Source of the DNA: Straminergon stramineum
Lineage: Eukaryota > Streptophyta > Bryopsida > Hypnales > Calliergonaceae
Reading direction: 5' to 3'
Length of the DNA: 64,000 nucleotides
Assembly (NCBI GenBank): GCA_963920665.1
Contig: OY987268.1
Location: forward strand, 10,294,501-10,358,500
The notes under the pieces are model-generated. The model was not told the origin of the DNA, ran no database searches, and saw only the letters and a list, made by a program, of their open reading frames with translations. Positions within the stretch are counted from its first letter, which is position 1. Each line of letters opens with the position of its first letter. The position numbers were made by a program, and so were the translations under genes. Shown here one piece after another: positions 35,471 to 47,761 of this stretch.

Positions 35471-37070
35471 CTCTTTGGGACAGACCATGTCACCTTTATG
35501 GGTCCATTAAATTTTTGTCTGAGAAGGGATGATTTCTAATCCGTTACCATTCTGAAAGAGTATGTGTGGACGAACACTAGATCATGGCTGTGGTTCTGAT
35601 CTCAGGCTGTCGATACGATCCTTTTAGTTTACCCTGTTCGTCCCTGTTAGTTTGAGGTTCGGGAGATGATTATAGATACCAATTGTTCTATCACTGACTA
35701 TTCTATGGAGACATACATGAGGCTGTTTCTGATCCTTGACCCCGTGAATGTTACAACAGTTCTAATTCTTCCGATGGTAGGGGAGTGATGATTCCTAATG
35801 CCAAAACAGTTATCCCTGTCCGAATTCTTATGTGGATACAACAGCACATATTCTGACTCCTACCGGTCGTATTTCATGTGTTGGAGAGTCTGTGACTCCA
35901 GGAGTTCATGTCCTCAGAAGTATTCAATAATTCCTGTTCAAGGGATTGGATACGGCTTGCAATTTCTGATGTCGGGTGCGTTCTTGTTTTCTATGCTTAG
36001 GCTGCAAGGCGTTACCACATCGTCTTTCCTAACTAAGTGGGTGTCTTCCAAAGCATAGATTACTTGAGTCCTTCCTTTGGTGGAAGGACCCCCGTCTTAA
36101 ACCAATGCTTGGACGTCCCGTGAGCTTTTGTTGACCTGTCTACTGGGACATTAGGGTTAGCGGACTCAATAATACTGCGCGTGCAAAAATATTTCATTTG
36201 TTGACCCAGATTGAGTTCCTCCTCCTCAAGAAGAACCTGTACAGTATTAACCATGTGCCAACCCTCCCTCACCCAGTTACAAGCTACTAAATCGTATTAC
36301 TGATTGTTGGCTGACAAATTGCAATTCTACTGAGAAAGCATCAAAGGAACTAAATCATCATCGTGACGCATGATGGAGTTGTCATTTACGACTCGTGGAT
36401 GAAAAGCATTTGATATGTCTCAGCAATTTTGCAGCTTTTTTCCAAAAGCATTAAATTGTCACCCTTAACTGAAAACAGTACAATAAATTGAAAAGGTCAG
36501 TTTCATAAGCAATTCCATAATTAGAGGTTGGAAGTCCCGGATTTGAGCAGAAACTCCTTTCGGACCATTTGAAAGGTTTCCTACAAGTTTCCATGTTCCA
36601 AGTGGCTGTGATCAGCACTCCGAAAGGACCAGGTTATGTATTGCTTGTTCAAGAAATTTCGCTGTCTCATCTGCAAATCGTGAAATTCTAAGGGAAATGT
36701 ACGGTCACTGCTTGTCAGCCTGCCATATTATGATGTACAGGTCACATAACTGAAAGGTGCATTCGATTTGTTCCTTCATTTCGCTTAGCGAGACCAGCCC
36801 GAAATGCAATTGGGCACTGGAAATCACATCCCCTACATGCCGAGGTCTGAGGAACATACTGTTCATGTGCACCGACCACTGGCATGGAGTTTTTCTCTCC
36901 TCGAAATTTTGAATTTGAAGGCACGTTCGGTAGTTTAGTAATTTGAGTATGAAGGCCCACTCCACTTCGATAAGCTTGGAATGGTTATCATGAGTGCAGC
37001 CATGAGAATTAGTGAAAGGTGACAAGGTCTTGATTGGTACAAAACAAGTCTCAGACAGGTTTCAGTTGAC
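35471..37070. repeat. Segmental duplication, proximal copy
   Basis: The block from CTCTTTGGGACAGACCATGTC (35471) to CTACTGGGACATTAG (about 36158) matches 41311-41986. The order continues with pieces matching 42676-42840, 43480-43800 and finally 48765-48932 (AAACAAGTCTCAGACAGGTT). It carries frames such as MPKQLSLSEFLCGYN (35798), shared with the other copy but interrupted there, so I do not call a gene. The segment sits just 3' of the DUF2921 gene. Confidence 0.8.
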
Positions 37071-37490
37071 ATGTGTTCATTAGTCCCTCAACTAAGCTTA
37101 GGGTGAACGTCAATGCACCTAGAATTGTCAAAACCTAGACAAAGAAATCGGAATTCTACATGGAAATGTACAGTAGGTGTAAGAATTGGAATTATAGATT
37201 GACATAATTTCCGAGGAGGCTTGAAAAAAACAATTCAAGTTTTCGACTTCCTAAAAACATTGAACTTGGATTTCGGGGTTGCTTTTAGTTCAATAACAAG
37301 GCAAATCTACTGTGAAAGCATAGTTTCTAGTCACATACGGAGTAAAAGTGAAAACATCATGCAACGTGAACTCAGCAAAGCAATTCGGACTCTGTCAACT
37401 TGGAAATTCCTTTCCAATTCTGTCACAGCTTGGGCTCTTACCACAAGAGTTTCTCATGCATAGATGTTCTGTACAGTAAGCGAATGGGGC

Positions 37491-39307
37491 CTAAAGCGCG
37501 AAGTCAGCAATTGATTTCTCAACTCGCTCATATTCCTGCTTCTCCAATCTGGAGCGCCATCGCCGAGGGAGGACACACCGCCCGCCGAAGCTTTGCTGCA
37601 CCGCCACCATGAGGGCCAACAGCATCACGACCAAAGGAATCACCACATCCGCACACACGGAGTAAAACTCCCACTCCGGATTCGCATACAAATACATGTC
37701 CGAGAACAAAGGGATGAACCGGAACTGTCGGCACAAGTCATATAAATGTGGGAACGACCGCACCAACGCCACGCCCATGAAAAACAGCTTCGTCAGAGGA
37801 GGAGCTTGCGGAGGAATCGTGGCGGCGGAGTCGTCCCACAATACATTTGCCATCACTTGCGGAAGGAGGTGGAAGTCCAAGAGCAGGCCGATGTAGGCGT
37901 GGACATCCCACCACACGCCTCCTTGGTCGTTCCGCCACAGAAACCCTCGCTCGTAGGGTTTGAAACGCAGCATGGCATGGAGGAGAATCGCAATCAGGCC
38001 GCCTGCGATGTAGAGTGGTGTGAGGTACAGCAATAGTGTTCTTTCTTGAACGGATGGCGTCGAGTTCGGATCGGTTCTCGATTTCCACACGAGCTGGAGG
38101 AGGCGGAGTTGGAGCAGCATGGCGAGCAGTGTTAGGAAGCGAACGACGATTTTGTTGACCTGCGGCCAGCGGCCGACATCCTCCATCAAGTCGTACGTGT
38201 TGCGCCCCCCGAACCGCGGATTTCGGAGGAGAGACTTGAAATCGAGAACTAAGGGGATCATGTGAGCGAGGCAGAGGAGGAGGAGCATGGTGATGGAAAT
38301 GTAGGGCAAGGTTTCGGGGTGGCGTTTGCTGTAGAGAACTTGCTTAAGGAGGAACGCTACGGTGAATGAGAGCATGAGAACGCTCAACACGATTTCAAGG
38401 TCGATTCGCCATGAAGTATCCGATGCTTGCATGTTCGTGTGCCCGGAGAACGATTCTGGCTGAAAGTAGAGCGGATCAGCTGGATCGCGGAGGCTCTTCA
38501 CGGTGCCTTTGAGAACCTGGGAGGAGTCTTTCGGCGGCAACTGGATGTTGAAGATCGTTTGACAATCCTTCTGAGTATCCCCTTCCAGCTGCTTCAGCCC
38601 CTCCTGTTTCAGATCAACTGTTCGGCATCCGATCAAACAGAGTTTCCCCGTGTTGGAGTCGTAGAAGCCCTCGCCCGCAATGCCCTCGCCTTGTTCCTGC
38701 CATCCGTATTTTATCGTGCCAGGATTTGGCCTTTGTTGTCCAATTCTGTACTCCATAAGGTAGCTCACGTTCATGATTCCATCTTTCACACCGTATGCAG
38801 GAGCTGAACCGATCACACCGAATCCGGTAACGTTTGCGCCATTGTGCTGCACTGGATTAAATATTTTTTCGATGAATTCGTTGCCGATAGTGAAGATGTT
38901 CATACTTGAAAGGTCATTGAAATAAGGTTGATCTTTTGTTACAGGGCTTGGAAAGTCTTTAACTAAGGCGAACTCAAGTTCGGACCAATTTTCACCACTA
39001 GGATAGTTGCTGGAAGATGACTTTTTCTTCTCATTCGATTTGGCACACTGCGCCTTCGCAGTTGCTACCTTGGTGTAGACATAATCGGGTCTATTCTTGC
39101 TGTTAAAATTAGAATCTTCTTCAAAGTCCGAGAATCCCATCCCCCGTAAAGAGCCTTGCGCGAATGTCCTGAAGGTAATCCTCTTGAAGTGCAAAGGATC
39201 CGACTCCTTTCGGAGACTTTGGACGTGACCTATCAATGAGGATCTCTGCGTCGCTGTGTATGTCAAGGGGAATTGAGCTGTTACCGCAATCTCGCAATCT
39301 TGCTTTC
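37491..39307 (-). CDS. DUF2921 gene exon 2
   Basis: The acceptor GGAAACAG|GAAAGC joins exon 1 in phase, giving ...CRLYGKQDCEIAV..., which continues the family pattern after the second Cys-Arg motif. The exon carries the third lumenal repeat and all the membrane spans, and ends with TGA/TAA-type termination at 37491. The 179-bp intron is 39308-39486. Confidence 0.88.
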
Positions 39308-40522
39308 CTGTTTCCAGCACCGATACAAGACACGAATACAAACTCAGTAAATTCTGCTTAGATCCGCCCTATGCATCCTTAAAACTCCAACAATCATCAC
39401 ATGCAAGACAACCAGACAACCAGACAACCAATGACAAATTCGTTTTCTTCTTGCATATTCTAGAGAGAGATGTGGCAGAGACTGACCATAGAGGCGGCAA
39501 GCAATCATGCACATCTGTCCAGTTGTGAAGTTCCAAATGCCTTCTGCAAGGAGCGTTCCATCCGTAGCAGTAGGATCCGTGAACTCGGGACCAAAGAAGA
39601 GTGAAGAATTTGTGAAAACCAGGTTGGCTTGCATTTGATTCTCCTGGCAAGCGAATCTTTGAGCTCGAAGGAACGTTGAATTACCACCAGCTGCGTTTGC
39701 AACTGCGAAGGGGCTGCAATTCGCCCCCTCACATTCCGGATTCCAGGTAACCTCAATTTGCTCCCACATCAGACGATGCCATCCGAAGCAAACATCTTCG
39801 GAGTATTCATCATAGTTCCAGAGCTTTCCAGCCTTAACATCAGGTGCCAAGCTCGGACACACGCTCGCAAGAGTGGTGTTCTTCGTGTACTCAAACGGCG
39901 CATCGGCGAAGGCGTGTATCGACACTGGATCGAAGTACGGCCCGGGGGAGGCTCCACCGATTCTGGTCAAGTTTCCTTCAACGGAGACATCGAGAATGGT
40001 CTTCGGCGCTGGATACTTCAATCTGAGTTTGTATTGACAAACACCTTGAATGCAACCAATTACACAAAGCTCCCCTGTTGCTTCATTAAATGTTCCGTCT
40101 CCAACGATCTTCACATCGTACGAAGCGCTCAATGGCTTTCCCGAATCATCAAAGAACGGATAAGTATCCCCTGATCGAAACCCTAGGGTTAAAGTCACAC
40201 TCACTGTGAACACGTCTCGAGAATTCGACGGGTTGGCAGACTTCAGCACCATCTTCACAGCTTGCTTCAAATCGGGAATGGACTCTGGCTTGTGGAGCAG
40301 CACTTCTGGTCCTTGCTTGAAAGTCCCCTCCAAACGCAGATGCATCTTCTTCCAGAATTTGATGTTAGTCAAGTCTGTTGCGCTGAAATTGCTTCTCCAT
40401 GTAAGATCCTCTGGATAGCTCGGACATTCACCCCCGTCACCGAAACTCACTACCGACAACGCCAATTGCAGCAACAGCACCAAACCTAACAACGCACTCC
40501 ATCTGTTCCAATTCCGTGCCAT
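37491..40522 (-). CDS. DUF2921-family multi-pass membrane protein (At1g52780/FLY1-like, no RING)
   Basis: Joining 40522-39487 and 39307-37491 gives a 950-residue protein, in the family's usual size range. Residues 1-27 look like a signal peptide. The lumenal part contains three repeats of a DUF2921 signature: TGELCVIGC (149-157), TGQMCMIAC (334-342) and TGKLCLIGC (about 566-574). About seven hydrophobic segments follow between residues 649 and 917, and the protein ends GGRCVLPRRW plus a short charged tail. The related Arabidopsis FLY1 carries a C-terminal RING and acts as an endomembrane E3 ligase affecting pectin; this protein has no RING, like At1g52780, so ligase activity is not expected. 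Its biochemical role is unknown. The ATG at 40522 is the first in frame and starts the signal peptide. Confidence 0.9.
39487..40522 (-). CDS. DUF2921 gene exon 1
   Basis: Encodes the signal peptide and the first two lumenal repeats, with many N-glycosylation sequons (for example NFSA, NLTR, NTTL, NSTF, NSSL). It ends at CTATG|GTCAGT (phase 1). Reading on without splicing gives a false tail stopping at 39344. Confidence 0.88.
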
Positions 40523-41310
40523 AGCTCCAACAAGCTTGATGATCTTCTACACTTCAAATTTCATGAATTGCAATAAAAAAAACCCTTCAAATCTCTACTA
40601 AATCTATACCTCCAACGCTCCCATCCTTGTGCCTCCCCTCGACAAGAGATCGTCCGTAATTCAATCCAACCATCTCGCCTCTAGCTCAAATATGACATGC
40701 AATTCCCAAACATCGCAACCATTACCAGCGCTCTCAGCTCTTCCCTGGAACGATCGACGCCGACTGTGACACCTTCGATAAGATACTGATGACGCTCCTG
40801 TCTTCCATTTTATCCAAAATTGATGCACTCACAAGCGTGCCGATGCTGATGATGCACCTGTCTCCCATGAACTTCGCACTCCGTGGCGTGCGCTGCAGGG
40901 TTGCTTTACTTTACCGACAAGTGGCTACAAAAGTCTTGCGATCGATTTTTCTGGGGGATCGCACCGACTGCGCTCGAAAGTCAGAGTAATATTAAAAATT
41001 TTGGAGAATTTCTTCGGGATTCGTGCTCGGAATTGCCCCACCAAATCGGGTCGGTTGGATCTGGCGAACAGTAAGATACATACAATGCATGACCAATTCC
41101 TGATGATGGTGGATCTTCTGGTGGAATGACTGAGGCGGATTGTGAGGCTGTTCATCGTCTTCTCGGCGTGCGGTGCAAGCGTGCTTGGTTTTGAATTTCA
41201 ATATAAAACACTATCAATTCTCTAAGAGAAATGTATATACTGTACTGTATCTTCAGCCCCTTGCAACTCTTAACTTATCTAATTTGGGCACCAAGTACAG
41301 TACAGAGTTA
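40523..41310 (-). promoter_or_regulatory. Upstream region of the DUF2921 gene
   Basis: This is the roughly 800 bp between the start codon and the next repeat block, presumed to hold the 5' leader and promoter. I see no unambiguous TATA element. Small open frames on both strands look accidental. Confidence 0.35.
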
Positions 41311-41986
41311 TTCTTTGGGACAGACCATATCACCTTCATGGGTCCATTAAACTTTTGTCAGAGAAAGAATAATTTCTAATCCGTTACCACTCTAGCTGAA
41401 AGAGTACGTGTGGACGAACACAACCATGGCTGTGGCTCTGATCTCAGACTGTCAACATGATCTATTTAGCTTACCCTGTTTGTGAGGTCCTGGAGGTGAT
41501 TATACACACCAATTGTTCTATCTCTGACTATTTTATGGAAACACACATGAGGCTGTTTCTGATCCTTGACCTCCTTAACGTTATAACAGTTCAAATTCTT
41601 CCGACGGTAGGGGAGTGATGATCCAAAATGCCAAAACAGTTATCCCTGTCCGAATTCTTATGTGGATACAACACCACACTTTCTGACTCCTACCGGTCGT
41701 ATTGCTTCGATTGGAGAGTCTGGGATACCATGAATTCGTGTTCTCAAATGCCTTCAATAATTCCTGTTCGAGGGATTGGATGCGGCTTCGCAATTTCCGA
41801 TGTCGGGTGCTTTCTGGTTTGTTATGCTTTGGCTGCGAGGCGTTACCACATCGTCTTTTCTAACCAAGTGGGTGTCGGCCAAAGCATAGATTACTTGAGT
41901 CCTTCCTTTGGTGGAAGGACCCCCGTCTTAAGCCAATGCTAGCTCGTCCTCTGAGCTTGTGTTGACCTGTCTACTGGGACATTAAG
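41311..41986. repeat. Segmental duplication, distal copy (first block)
   Basis: Direct-orientation match to 35471-36158, sharing for example TTCTTTGGGACAGACCAT, CTAATCCGTTACCA, CAGTTATCCCTGTCCGAATT and GTCTACTGGGACATTA. The copy differs by many substitutions and small gaps. Confidence 0.85.
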
Positions 41987-41999
41987 GTAGACAATAGTA

Positions 42000-42115
42000 C
42001 TACCACTCTGATTTGCAATCTGAATATCTTGGGGCCAACTCCAAGAGAGGCAAATATAATTCAGAGGTATGCACTTGTTTCACTAATCAAAATCAAGTGG
42101 AATTATAATTTCCTC
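42000..42115. repeat. Left arm of a distant inverted repeat
   Basis: GAATATCTTGGGGCCAACTC and its surroundings (about 105 bp) are matched in inverted orientation by 45500-45612. The arms are about 3.4 kb apart, so they are either two solo insertions or the ends of a larger element. Confidence 0.65.
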
Positions 42116-42275
42116 ATTGAAATTGTAATTTCTGAAGTGTTAGCGCCTTGAAATTACAAAACCCTTCATAGAGGGGAGTTATAAATGTCCTACAAACTAC
42201 CTATAATTGCCTTTACATATTTGTAATGACTTATAAATACTCGCCAATGAAGGATTGAAATGTTATCCCTTGTAT

Positions 42276-42527
42276 GGCCATATTCGTTATATTGAGATTT
42301 TTTGAAGATTTTGAGATAGAATGTTAGTTATTGAAAAATTCATTTAAAAAAATAGTAATTGAAACCAAAAATATAGAACATTGCTCAAATAGTGATCCTA
42401 TAATGAAATTCTAAAAGTTGGTGTTGTTACCTATTTATTAAAAATACTAGTGAAGAGATAAAGCAATTTATCTTTGAGTTGAGGATAAAAATGTGACTAC
42501 AAAAAGTCTCAATATTCAAATATGACC
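42276..42527. mobile_element. 251-bp MITE, copy 2
   Basis: Homologous throughout to 23871-24121, with the same inverted termini. This copy sits inside the DNA that interrupts the distal segmental duplication. Confidence 0.8.
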
Positions 42528-42675
42528 TTTTGTAGGCATTTATGCACTCATTTTGTCAAGAAAATGAACAAATTTGGATGCTTATTTGAACACAATTGGG
42601 GTAGTTAGGGCCAATATTGAACATGAAATGGAATTTGGCTGGTATACAAGATTTATGATACAATGCATGCCAAAA

Positions 42676-42840
42676 TCTTTCATTTGTTGATCCAAGTTGA
42701 GATCTTCTACTCCAAGAAGAACTTACACAGTATTGTCATGTGCCAACTTTCACCCTCTACAATTTACAAGTTATTGAGTTGTATTATTGATTGTTGGTAG
42801 AGAATTCTCCTAAGAAAGCATCATTAAAACTAAGTTTGAC
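42676..42840. repeat. Segmental duplication, distal copy (second block)
   Basis: Matches about 36185-36350: TTTCATTTGTTGA.CCA.(A/G)TTGAG, CAAGAAGAAC.T, CATGTGCCAA, TATTA.TGATTGTTGG. Confidence 0.65.
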
Positions 42841-43441
42841 TATGCACTCAAAAGATGCAACACAACTTATTTTTTGTAAAAACTTGCCCCCCCTCATCAT
42901 CAAAAATTCTGGATCATCTGATCATTTTGGAAAAAAAAAGTTAAACCACCCCCTAGCACCGTTGATGTGGGTGGGCAAATTTTAATGTGTGGCATCCGAT
43001 CATGTCAATCTCAACCACCCAAGTCAAGTATGGAATACATATATATGGAATATGACTACGACATACTAAAATAAAATACAAATATGAGAACAAATACGAA
43101 ATTACAAATATGAAATACGGATACAACAAACACGTTAGAAATATCCCATATTTTTTGTCAACCACACTAATGTCACATAAATACAAATGTAGGGTGGGAG
43201 GGAGTCAATTTCAAGAACCAATCTCAATGAATGAGAGAATGACATGTGCACCCATTTTAAGTATTTTTGAAAAGATTAACAACAAATGGAGAAATGCTAG
43301 GTGGACCCCTTTGAAAAATCATTTGTGATTTTCCTTGAAATCAACATTCTCTCACTGTACACTCCAAATGCTTCAATCTGTTTTGGTTGGGTGTTTTGGT
43401 TAGACTTATTGAATTGTCCCAGTGACTATCCACTCAAAAGA
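42837..43441. mobile_element. Insertion flanked by 19-bp direct repeats
   Basis: TGACTATGCACTCAAAAGA (42837-42855) and TGACTATCCACTCAAAAGA (43423-43441) bracket about 570 bp that is absent from the proximal copy of the segmental duplication. Direct repeats of this length fit target-site duplication by a LINE-type mechanism. The interior has no recognisable ORF, so it may be a SINE or a truncated LINE, or the product of a local duplication. Confidence 0.45.
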
Positions 43442-43800
43442 CAGGGTACTACAATTTGACTTATTCGACTTATGATGGAATTGGTACTTATGACTCGTGG
43501 ATAAGAAGCATCTGAAAAGTCTCAACAATTTTTCAGGGTTTTTTCAAAATCATTAAATTTCAGCTGTAAATGAAATTGAAACTAGTACAGAAAATTGAAA
43601 TGGTGAGTTTCTTATGCAATTCCATAAGTGGAGGCTTCAAGTCCCAGATTGGAGCTTGTTTGGACTTGTTTCCATTAGCGCAGAAACTCCCTGTGGAACC
43701 AGCCTGAAAATATTTTGATCTGTTCTTTAAAATCTTTGGCAAGACCAGCTCAAAATCCAAGCGGGCACTGCAAATCACATCTTTGACATGCCGAGGTCAA
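43442..43800. repeat. Segmental duplication, distal copy (third block)
   Basis: Matches 36375-36850 with gaps: ACTCGTGGAT.A.AAGCAT, GCAATTCCATAA.T.GAGG, AAATCACAT.....ACATGCCGAGGTC. Confidence 0.65.
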
Positions 43801-44110
43801 GGTAGCCTACTTAAGAGTTGGTCCGCCTTTTTCGTGGACTTTTGTGGGGAGGAATATTTTTTATTTATTTTTCAGAGAAAAAAAAATACATGAGGTTTAG
43901 AACACAAGTGGTTTTGTAACTTTTTTCAAGTATTATTGAAGTACTTATGAATTTTTCAATATTCCTATCCTACGCAACTATTTATGATAGTAGATTTGGC
44001 ATAAACATATTCACTTAGCCTATAAAGAGAGATTGAAATACCAAGAAAAAGCATAGAGACTTGCAATAAATAACAAACAAGGGTCCTAAATGTGACCATG
44101 CTTGTGTCAA
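43801..44110. repeat. Diverged direct repeat of 49080-49410
   Basis: Shared landmarks in order: GGTAG.CT.CTTA, GGTC.GCCTTTTTCG, AA.TGGTTT, ACTTATGAATTT, AGGGT.CTAAA.TG.GACC. Similarity is moderate, so this is an old duplication. Confidence 0.5.
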
Positions 44111-45499
44111 ATTAAATTCATAGATTTTGTGTTTAGAACAAAATAATGGGCTTGCCAATTTGCAATGTAAATTCATGAATGTTCACCTATTACTACATTT
44201 AAAATTGAACCCAACGACTTGCTTTAACCATCCATACTTAAACCTTAAAAGTGATATTTGACAAACTTTAATATGCTATGTTTTTATCCTTAATTCATTC
44301 TTTGTCTATGATCTATTGATTTAAGGACCACTTACCCCCTAAGTGCCTAAGCCTTTCCAAATGTGTTTTGACTATGAAAAAAGTGCAATGGCTTGAGGTT
44401 ATCCAAAATGAAGCAAATTGTTTGTTTTTTAAATCAAACCATATAGATGTTAATAGATCTTGTTTATTAGTATGCCCACCAATTTTGAGTGCAAAATTTC
44501 CTAGGAGTTGTGATATTATACCAAGGGAAATGTACATTTTCTATTATTAGTATGTGGTCTTTGTCCACAATGTTTCAAAAATTTGCATATAAGTGTTTTT
44601 TGGGATTGGAGGTAACATGAACAACTTCAAGGAGTGTTAGCACACTAAAATGCACTTCCAAAAAATTTAATTTCACATGAAAAAACATCAAACTCATTAC
44701 ACAATCCACCTTGCAATTGTTGAAATGCAATTTTTGTTTTTAAGTAGAAATTGCAAATAGCTTCAAATAAACACTTGCATGTTGAAATTTTCAATGGTGA
44801 AAATCATGAAAAGACTTTAAACTTTTCATTGGGACCATTCTCAAAGCAAATGGATAAATACAATTTCTTAGATCTCAAATCAAATGAAATTGCCAAGCTT
44901 TGCATAAAGCCAGGAAATGAAGTAAAATTAGCAAGCTTTACACTCCACTTTTAGTACACATATACCTTTGGAATATGTACTTTTCTCAATGAAAAATGAA
45001 ATTTTTCCATAGTTAACCCTCAAAACTGCTTGAAATTTTTTTTAGACCAGTCACAAGGATTTAACTGCCTGCACAGAAATGGGCCTGAAATTTCAGATCG
45101 ACCATATATGGTCGTGGAGGCAGTTAGGGATTAATGTGTATTTTTTACTTAATTCTAGGGTTGATTTGAAGAAAGTGGATGCTTCTAGAGCAAACTACTA
45201 TGCACTGATCTTTAAAGTAGACCATTCCAATTCCATTCATTGCCCAATTCCATCCCCTACTTTTAGCTCCAATCTCTAGAAAAACATCCCAATCTGTGTT
45301 TTTTAGAGCAAAATCAATGCATTTAGTGCCTACAAGGGGTACTCATCAATCATTTATTGGCAAATACTTAACTTCCATTAGACATATAGAAATCCAATTA
45401 TGGGTTATTTATATGATGTTTATGAATCCACTCTATAGGCGGTTTTGTAATTTTAAGGCAGACCACTTTAAAAATCTACAAAATTTACAATTTTAATTG
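44111..45499. other. Intergenic DNA with small transposon-like ends
   Basis: TTACCCCCTAAGTGCCTAAGCC at about 44331 resembles the TTAA-family terminus but with a changed target site. A short segment at about 45017-45134 starts TTAACCCTCAAAACTGC and ends GGCAGTTAGGGATTAA, so it could be a tiny deleted member (about 118 bp) of the same type. No gene recognised. Confidence 0.35.
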
Positions 45500-45612
45500 G
45501 AAAAATATAATTCCACTTGGGTTTGTGAAACAAGTGCACACCTCTAAATAATATGTGACCCTCTTGGAGTTGGCCCCAAGATATTCAAATTGCAAATCAT
45601 TGGGTGGTAATA
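45500..45612. repeat. Right arm of a distant inverted repeat
   Basis: GAGTTGGCCCCAAGATATTC and flanks are the inverted counterpart of 42000-42115. Confidence 0.65.
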
Positions 45613-47049
45613 GGTTTGTCTACCTTAGCTTAAATGATTGGAGTTGTTCTCTCCAATTTCTCTTGATTTCATCTCTTTTATCCTCTTATAGATATCAGTG
45701 ATCCTAGCAAGAAGTATACACTTTTAGTAACTCCATGTGTATCCATTATGGCAAAAGTGATTGGCACTTTGTAGACCCTCATCATGTCTTGTATAGTGGG
45801 AGGAGATCCAAGGGACATTAGCAAGTGTAGGCTCAATGATAGATTTGTATGGGCATTCAATAGGTATCCCCTAAATGCCTAGGACCTTTTTAGATTTAAA
45901 AACATCATTGCTTTTGAAGTGTTATAGGTCTAAATGTCACTAATGTAGGTAATTTGTAGAGCTCCTCCAACAAGTTTCCTCCTTCCATGAAAATGGACCA
46001 GGTTTTTTCCAGTGGTCATTGGTTGCATCTTCTCAATCACAAAAAATGTTGGTTTATTTCTAGCAATATCAATTTTTTACCAACCAATTTCCTCCAAACT
46101 TAAATTGGCATTGGCAAAATTGCTAGATTCTTGTAATGCAATAAAAAACAACTTCAAACTAAAAGTACTAATTAACATTGCATCCTTGGTAGGAATTGAA
46201 CTCGGAATAGCCCTTCACCATTTGAAGGTGAAGGATTCTCCCAATTCATCAAAGATGAAGTTGAAAATAGGAATGAAAAGTTTGCATGAAGTCAAAGGAG
46301 TTTAGAAATGAAGGTTTTCACTTTCTTCACATGGTTCTTCTATTACCTTTATAAGGTACTACTTTGGATTAGTATATAAAGAAGATGCTTGTAGGATAAA
46401 TGCTTAAATGGACATTGGGACATAGTGAGCGATGGACCTTAATACCTTATCTAAACCTTGAAGAAAAAAAGGATCCATTATTTGAAAACAACCAATTTAA
46501 CTTGTTGCAATTTGAAAATTATTATTTAGTTGATGCCTTTTTCTTATCACTGAAATTAATGAAGCATATTGTATGTGTAGGTCCAACACTCCAACCAAAT
46601 AATTTGAAAAAGAAAATTCACCATATTACCTATTCAAACTACTACCAAGAAAAATGTAACCCGATTTGGACCTCTTAGTTTGGTTTTCAAGGGACTAGAG
46701 GTTGAAGTTGAGATTCTAATTAGGATTTCTATAAGAGTTATAACAGACTAATACAATATGAATTGAATGCATTATAGAAGTTGCAAATGAAAGTCATGGA
46801 ATCTCAAAAGTACTTTCAATATGCATTTTACCCTTCTACCCAAATTCCTTAAAATTGCCTAAGTTGTTGAACCCTCTAGTTCAATATCTTATCCTAGTAC
46901 GAGGCTAATAATCAAGTATGACCCTCAAGTGCTTTACTTGGATATTAGCCATTGAATATTATCTCATGGTGGCTAAAATCCGCCAAGTGTTCAAAGGACA
47001 AGGGTAAAATATCCTCCAATTTAGAAGGGGGACTAGTTGATATACAATC
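45613..47049. other. Intergenic DNA, no gene
   Basis: Contains a sequence (about 46190-46262, GCCCTTCACCATTTGAAGG) that is similar, in direct orientation, to about 62869-62945 (GCCCTTCACCAATTGAAGG), so both belong to an unnamed dispersed repeat. TATCCCCTAAATGCCTAGG near 45867 resembles a mutated TTAA-family end. Confidence 0.35.
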
Positions 47050-47756
47050 CTACTAAATTCCTTCTAGTTTTGCATCCTTTGTTTTCAAAATGCAACTGAT
47101 TTTTTTTCCACTTTTACAAGCTAACTTTAAACTCAATCGTACAATCTTCTAGTGTACGTGTTGTACATGATATGGATCAAATTTCTAGTCATTTGGCCAC
47201 AAAGATTGCAAGATTATTATGTTTTAGTGTTGAAAAAGGATCCTAAAATTTTCCTAGCCATGTTGGAGGTAAAATCTGATTTCTAAACCTATTCCAGTGA
47301 AGAAACTTTAAACTATAAATTGCTTCAAAACTAGCATACAAACACATTTGTAAAAGAAAATATCAGTCAATTCACTCATTGTGTGTACAAAATGGCTTTC
47401 AAATGTAAAAAAAATAGCAAGAAAAGTCGAAAAAAACACATCTAAGACTGAACCTCCTTTTGCTAAAATACTTATTAATCACTCATAACTTCTTGGATTG
47501 ATATGAAATTTTACTCATACAAACTAGATTAGTATGTGCAACTTTCCCAAATTCTTTTTAATTGGAAATGGACATTATATGAAGAAGAAACTAGTCGCCA
47601 AAGTTCATTGTAATCCAACAAATTTTATTGAAAACAACCATTGGATGAAGGAGGTACAACCCCCCCTAAGCTGCAGCCATCAAAATGCAATTGGTTTGAA
47701 TTGCACTTTGAGAGTATGCGAGGACACTTTGGTCCCCTAGGGTGCTTAGGAGTTAT
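47050..47756. mobile_element. TTAA-type element, decayed tandem neighbour
   Basis: Aligns in order with the next element: CAAT.GTACAAT, TTTTAGTGTTGAAAAA, AACTTTAAACTA, TTGGATTGATATGAAATTTTA, GCGAGGACACTTT.GTCCCC. Its right end, GGTGCTTAGGAGTTAT, is a mutated GGGGTTAA. The left end near 47050 is too eroded to fix. It directly abuts the next copy, as if one element was duplicated or inserted next to the other. Confidence 0.5.
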
Positions 47757-47761
47757 AGAGG

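Noticed and set aside
35798..36058. Plus-strand ORF MPKQLSLSEFLCGYN..., present in both segmental copies
   Set aside because: Shared only because the DNA is duplicated. The frames end differently, with no sign of protein-level conservation.
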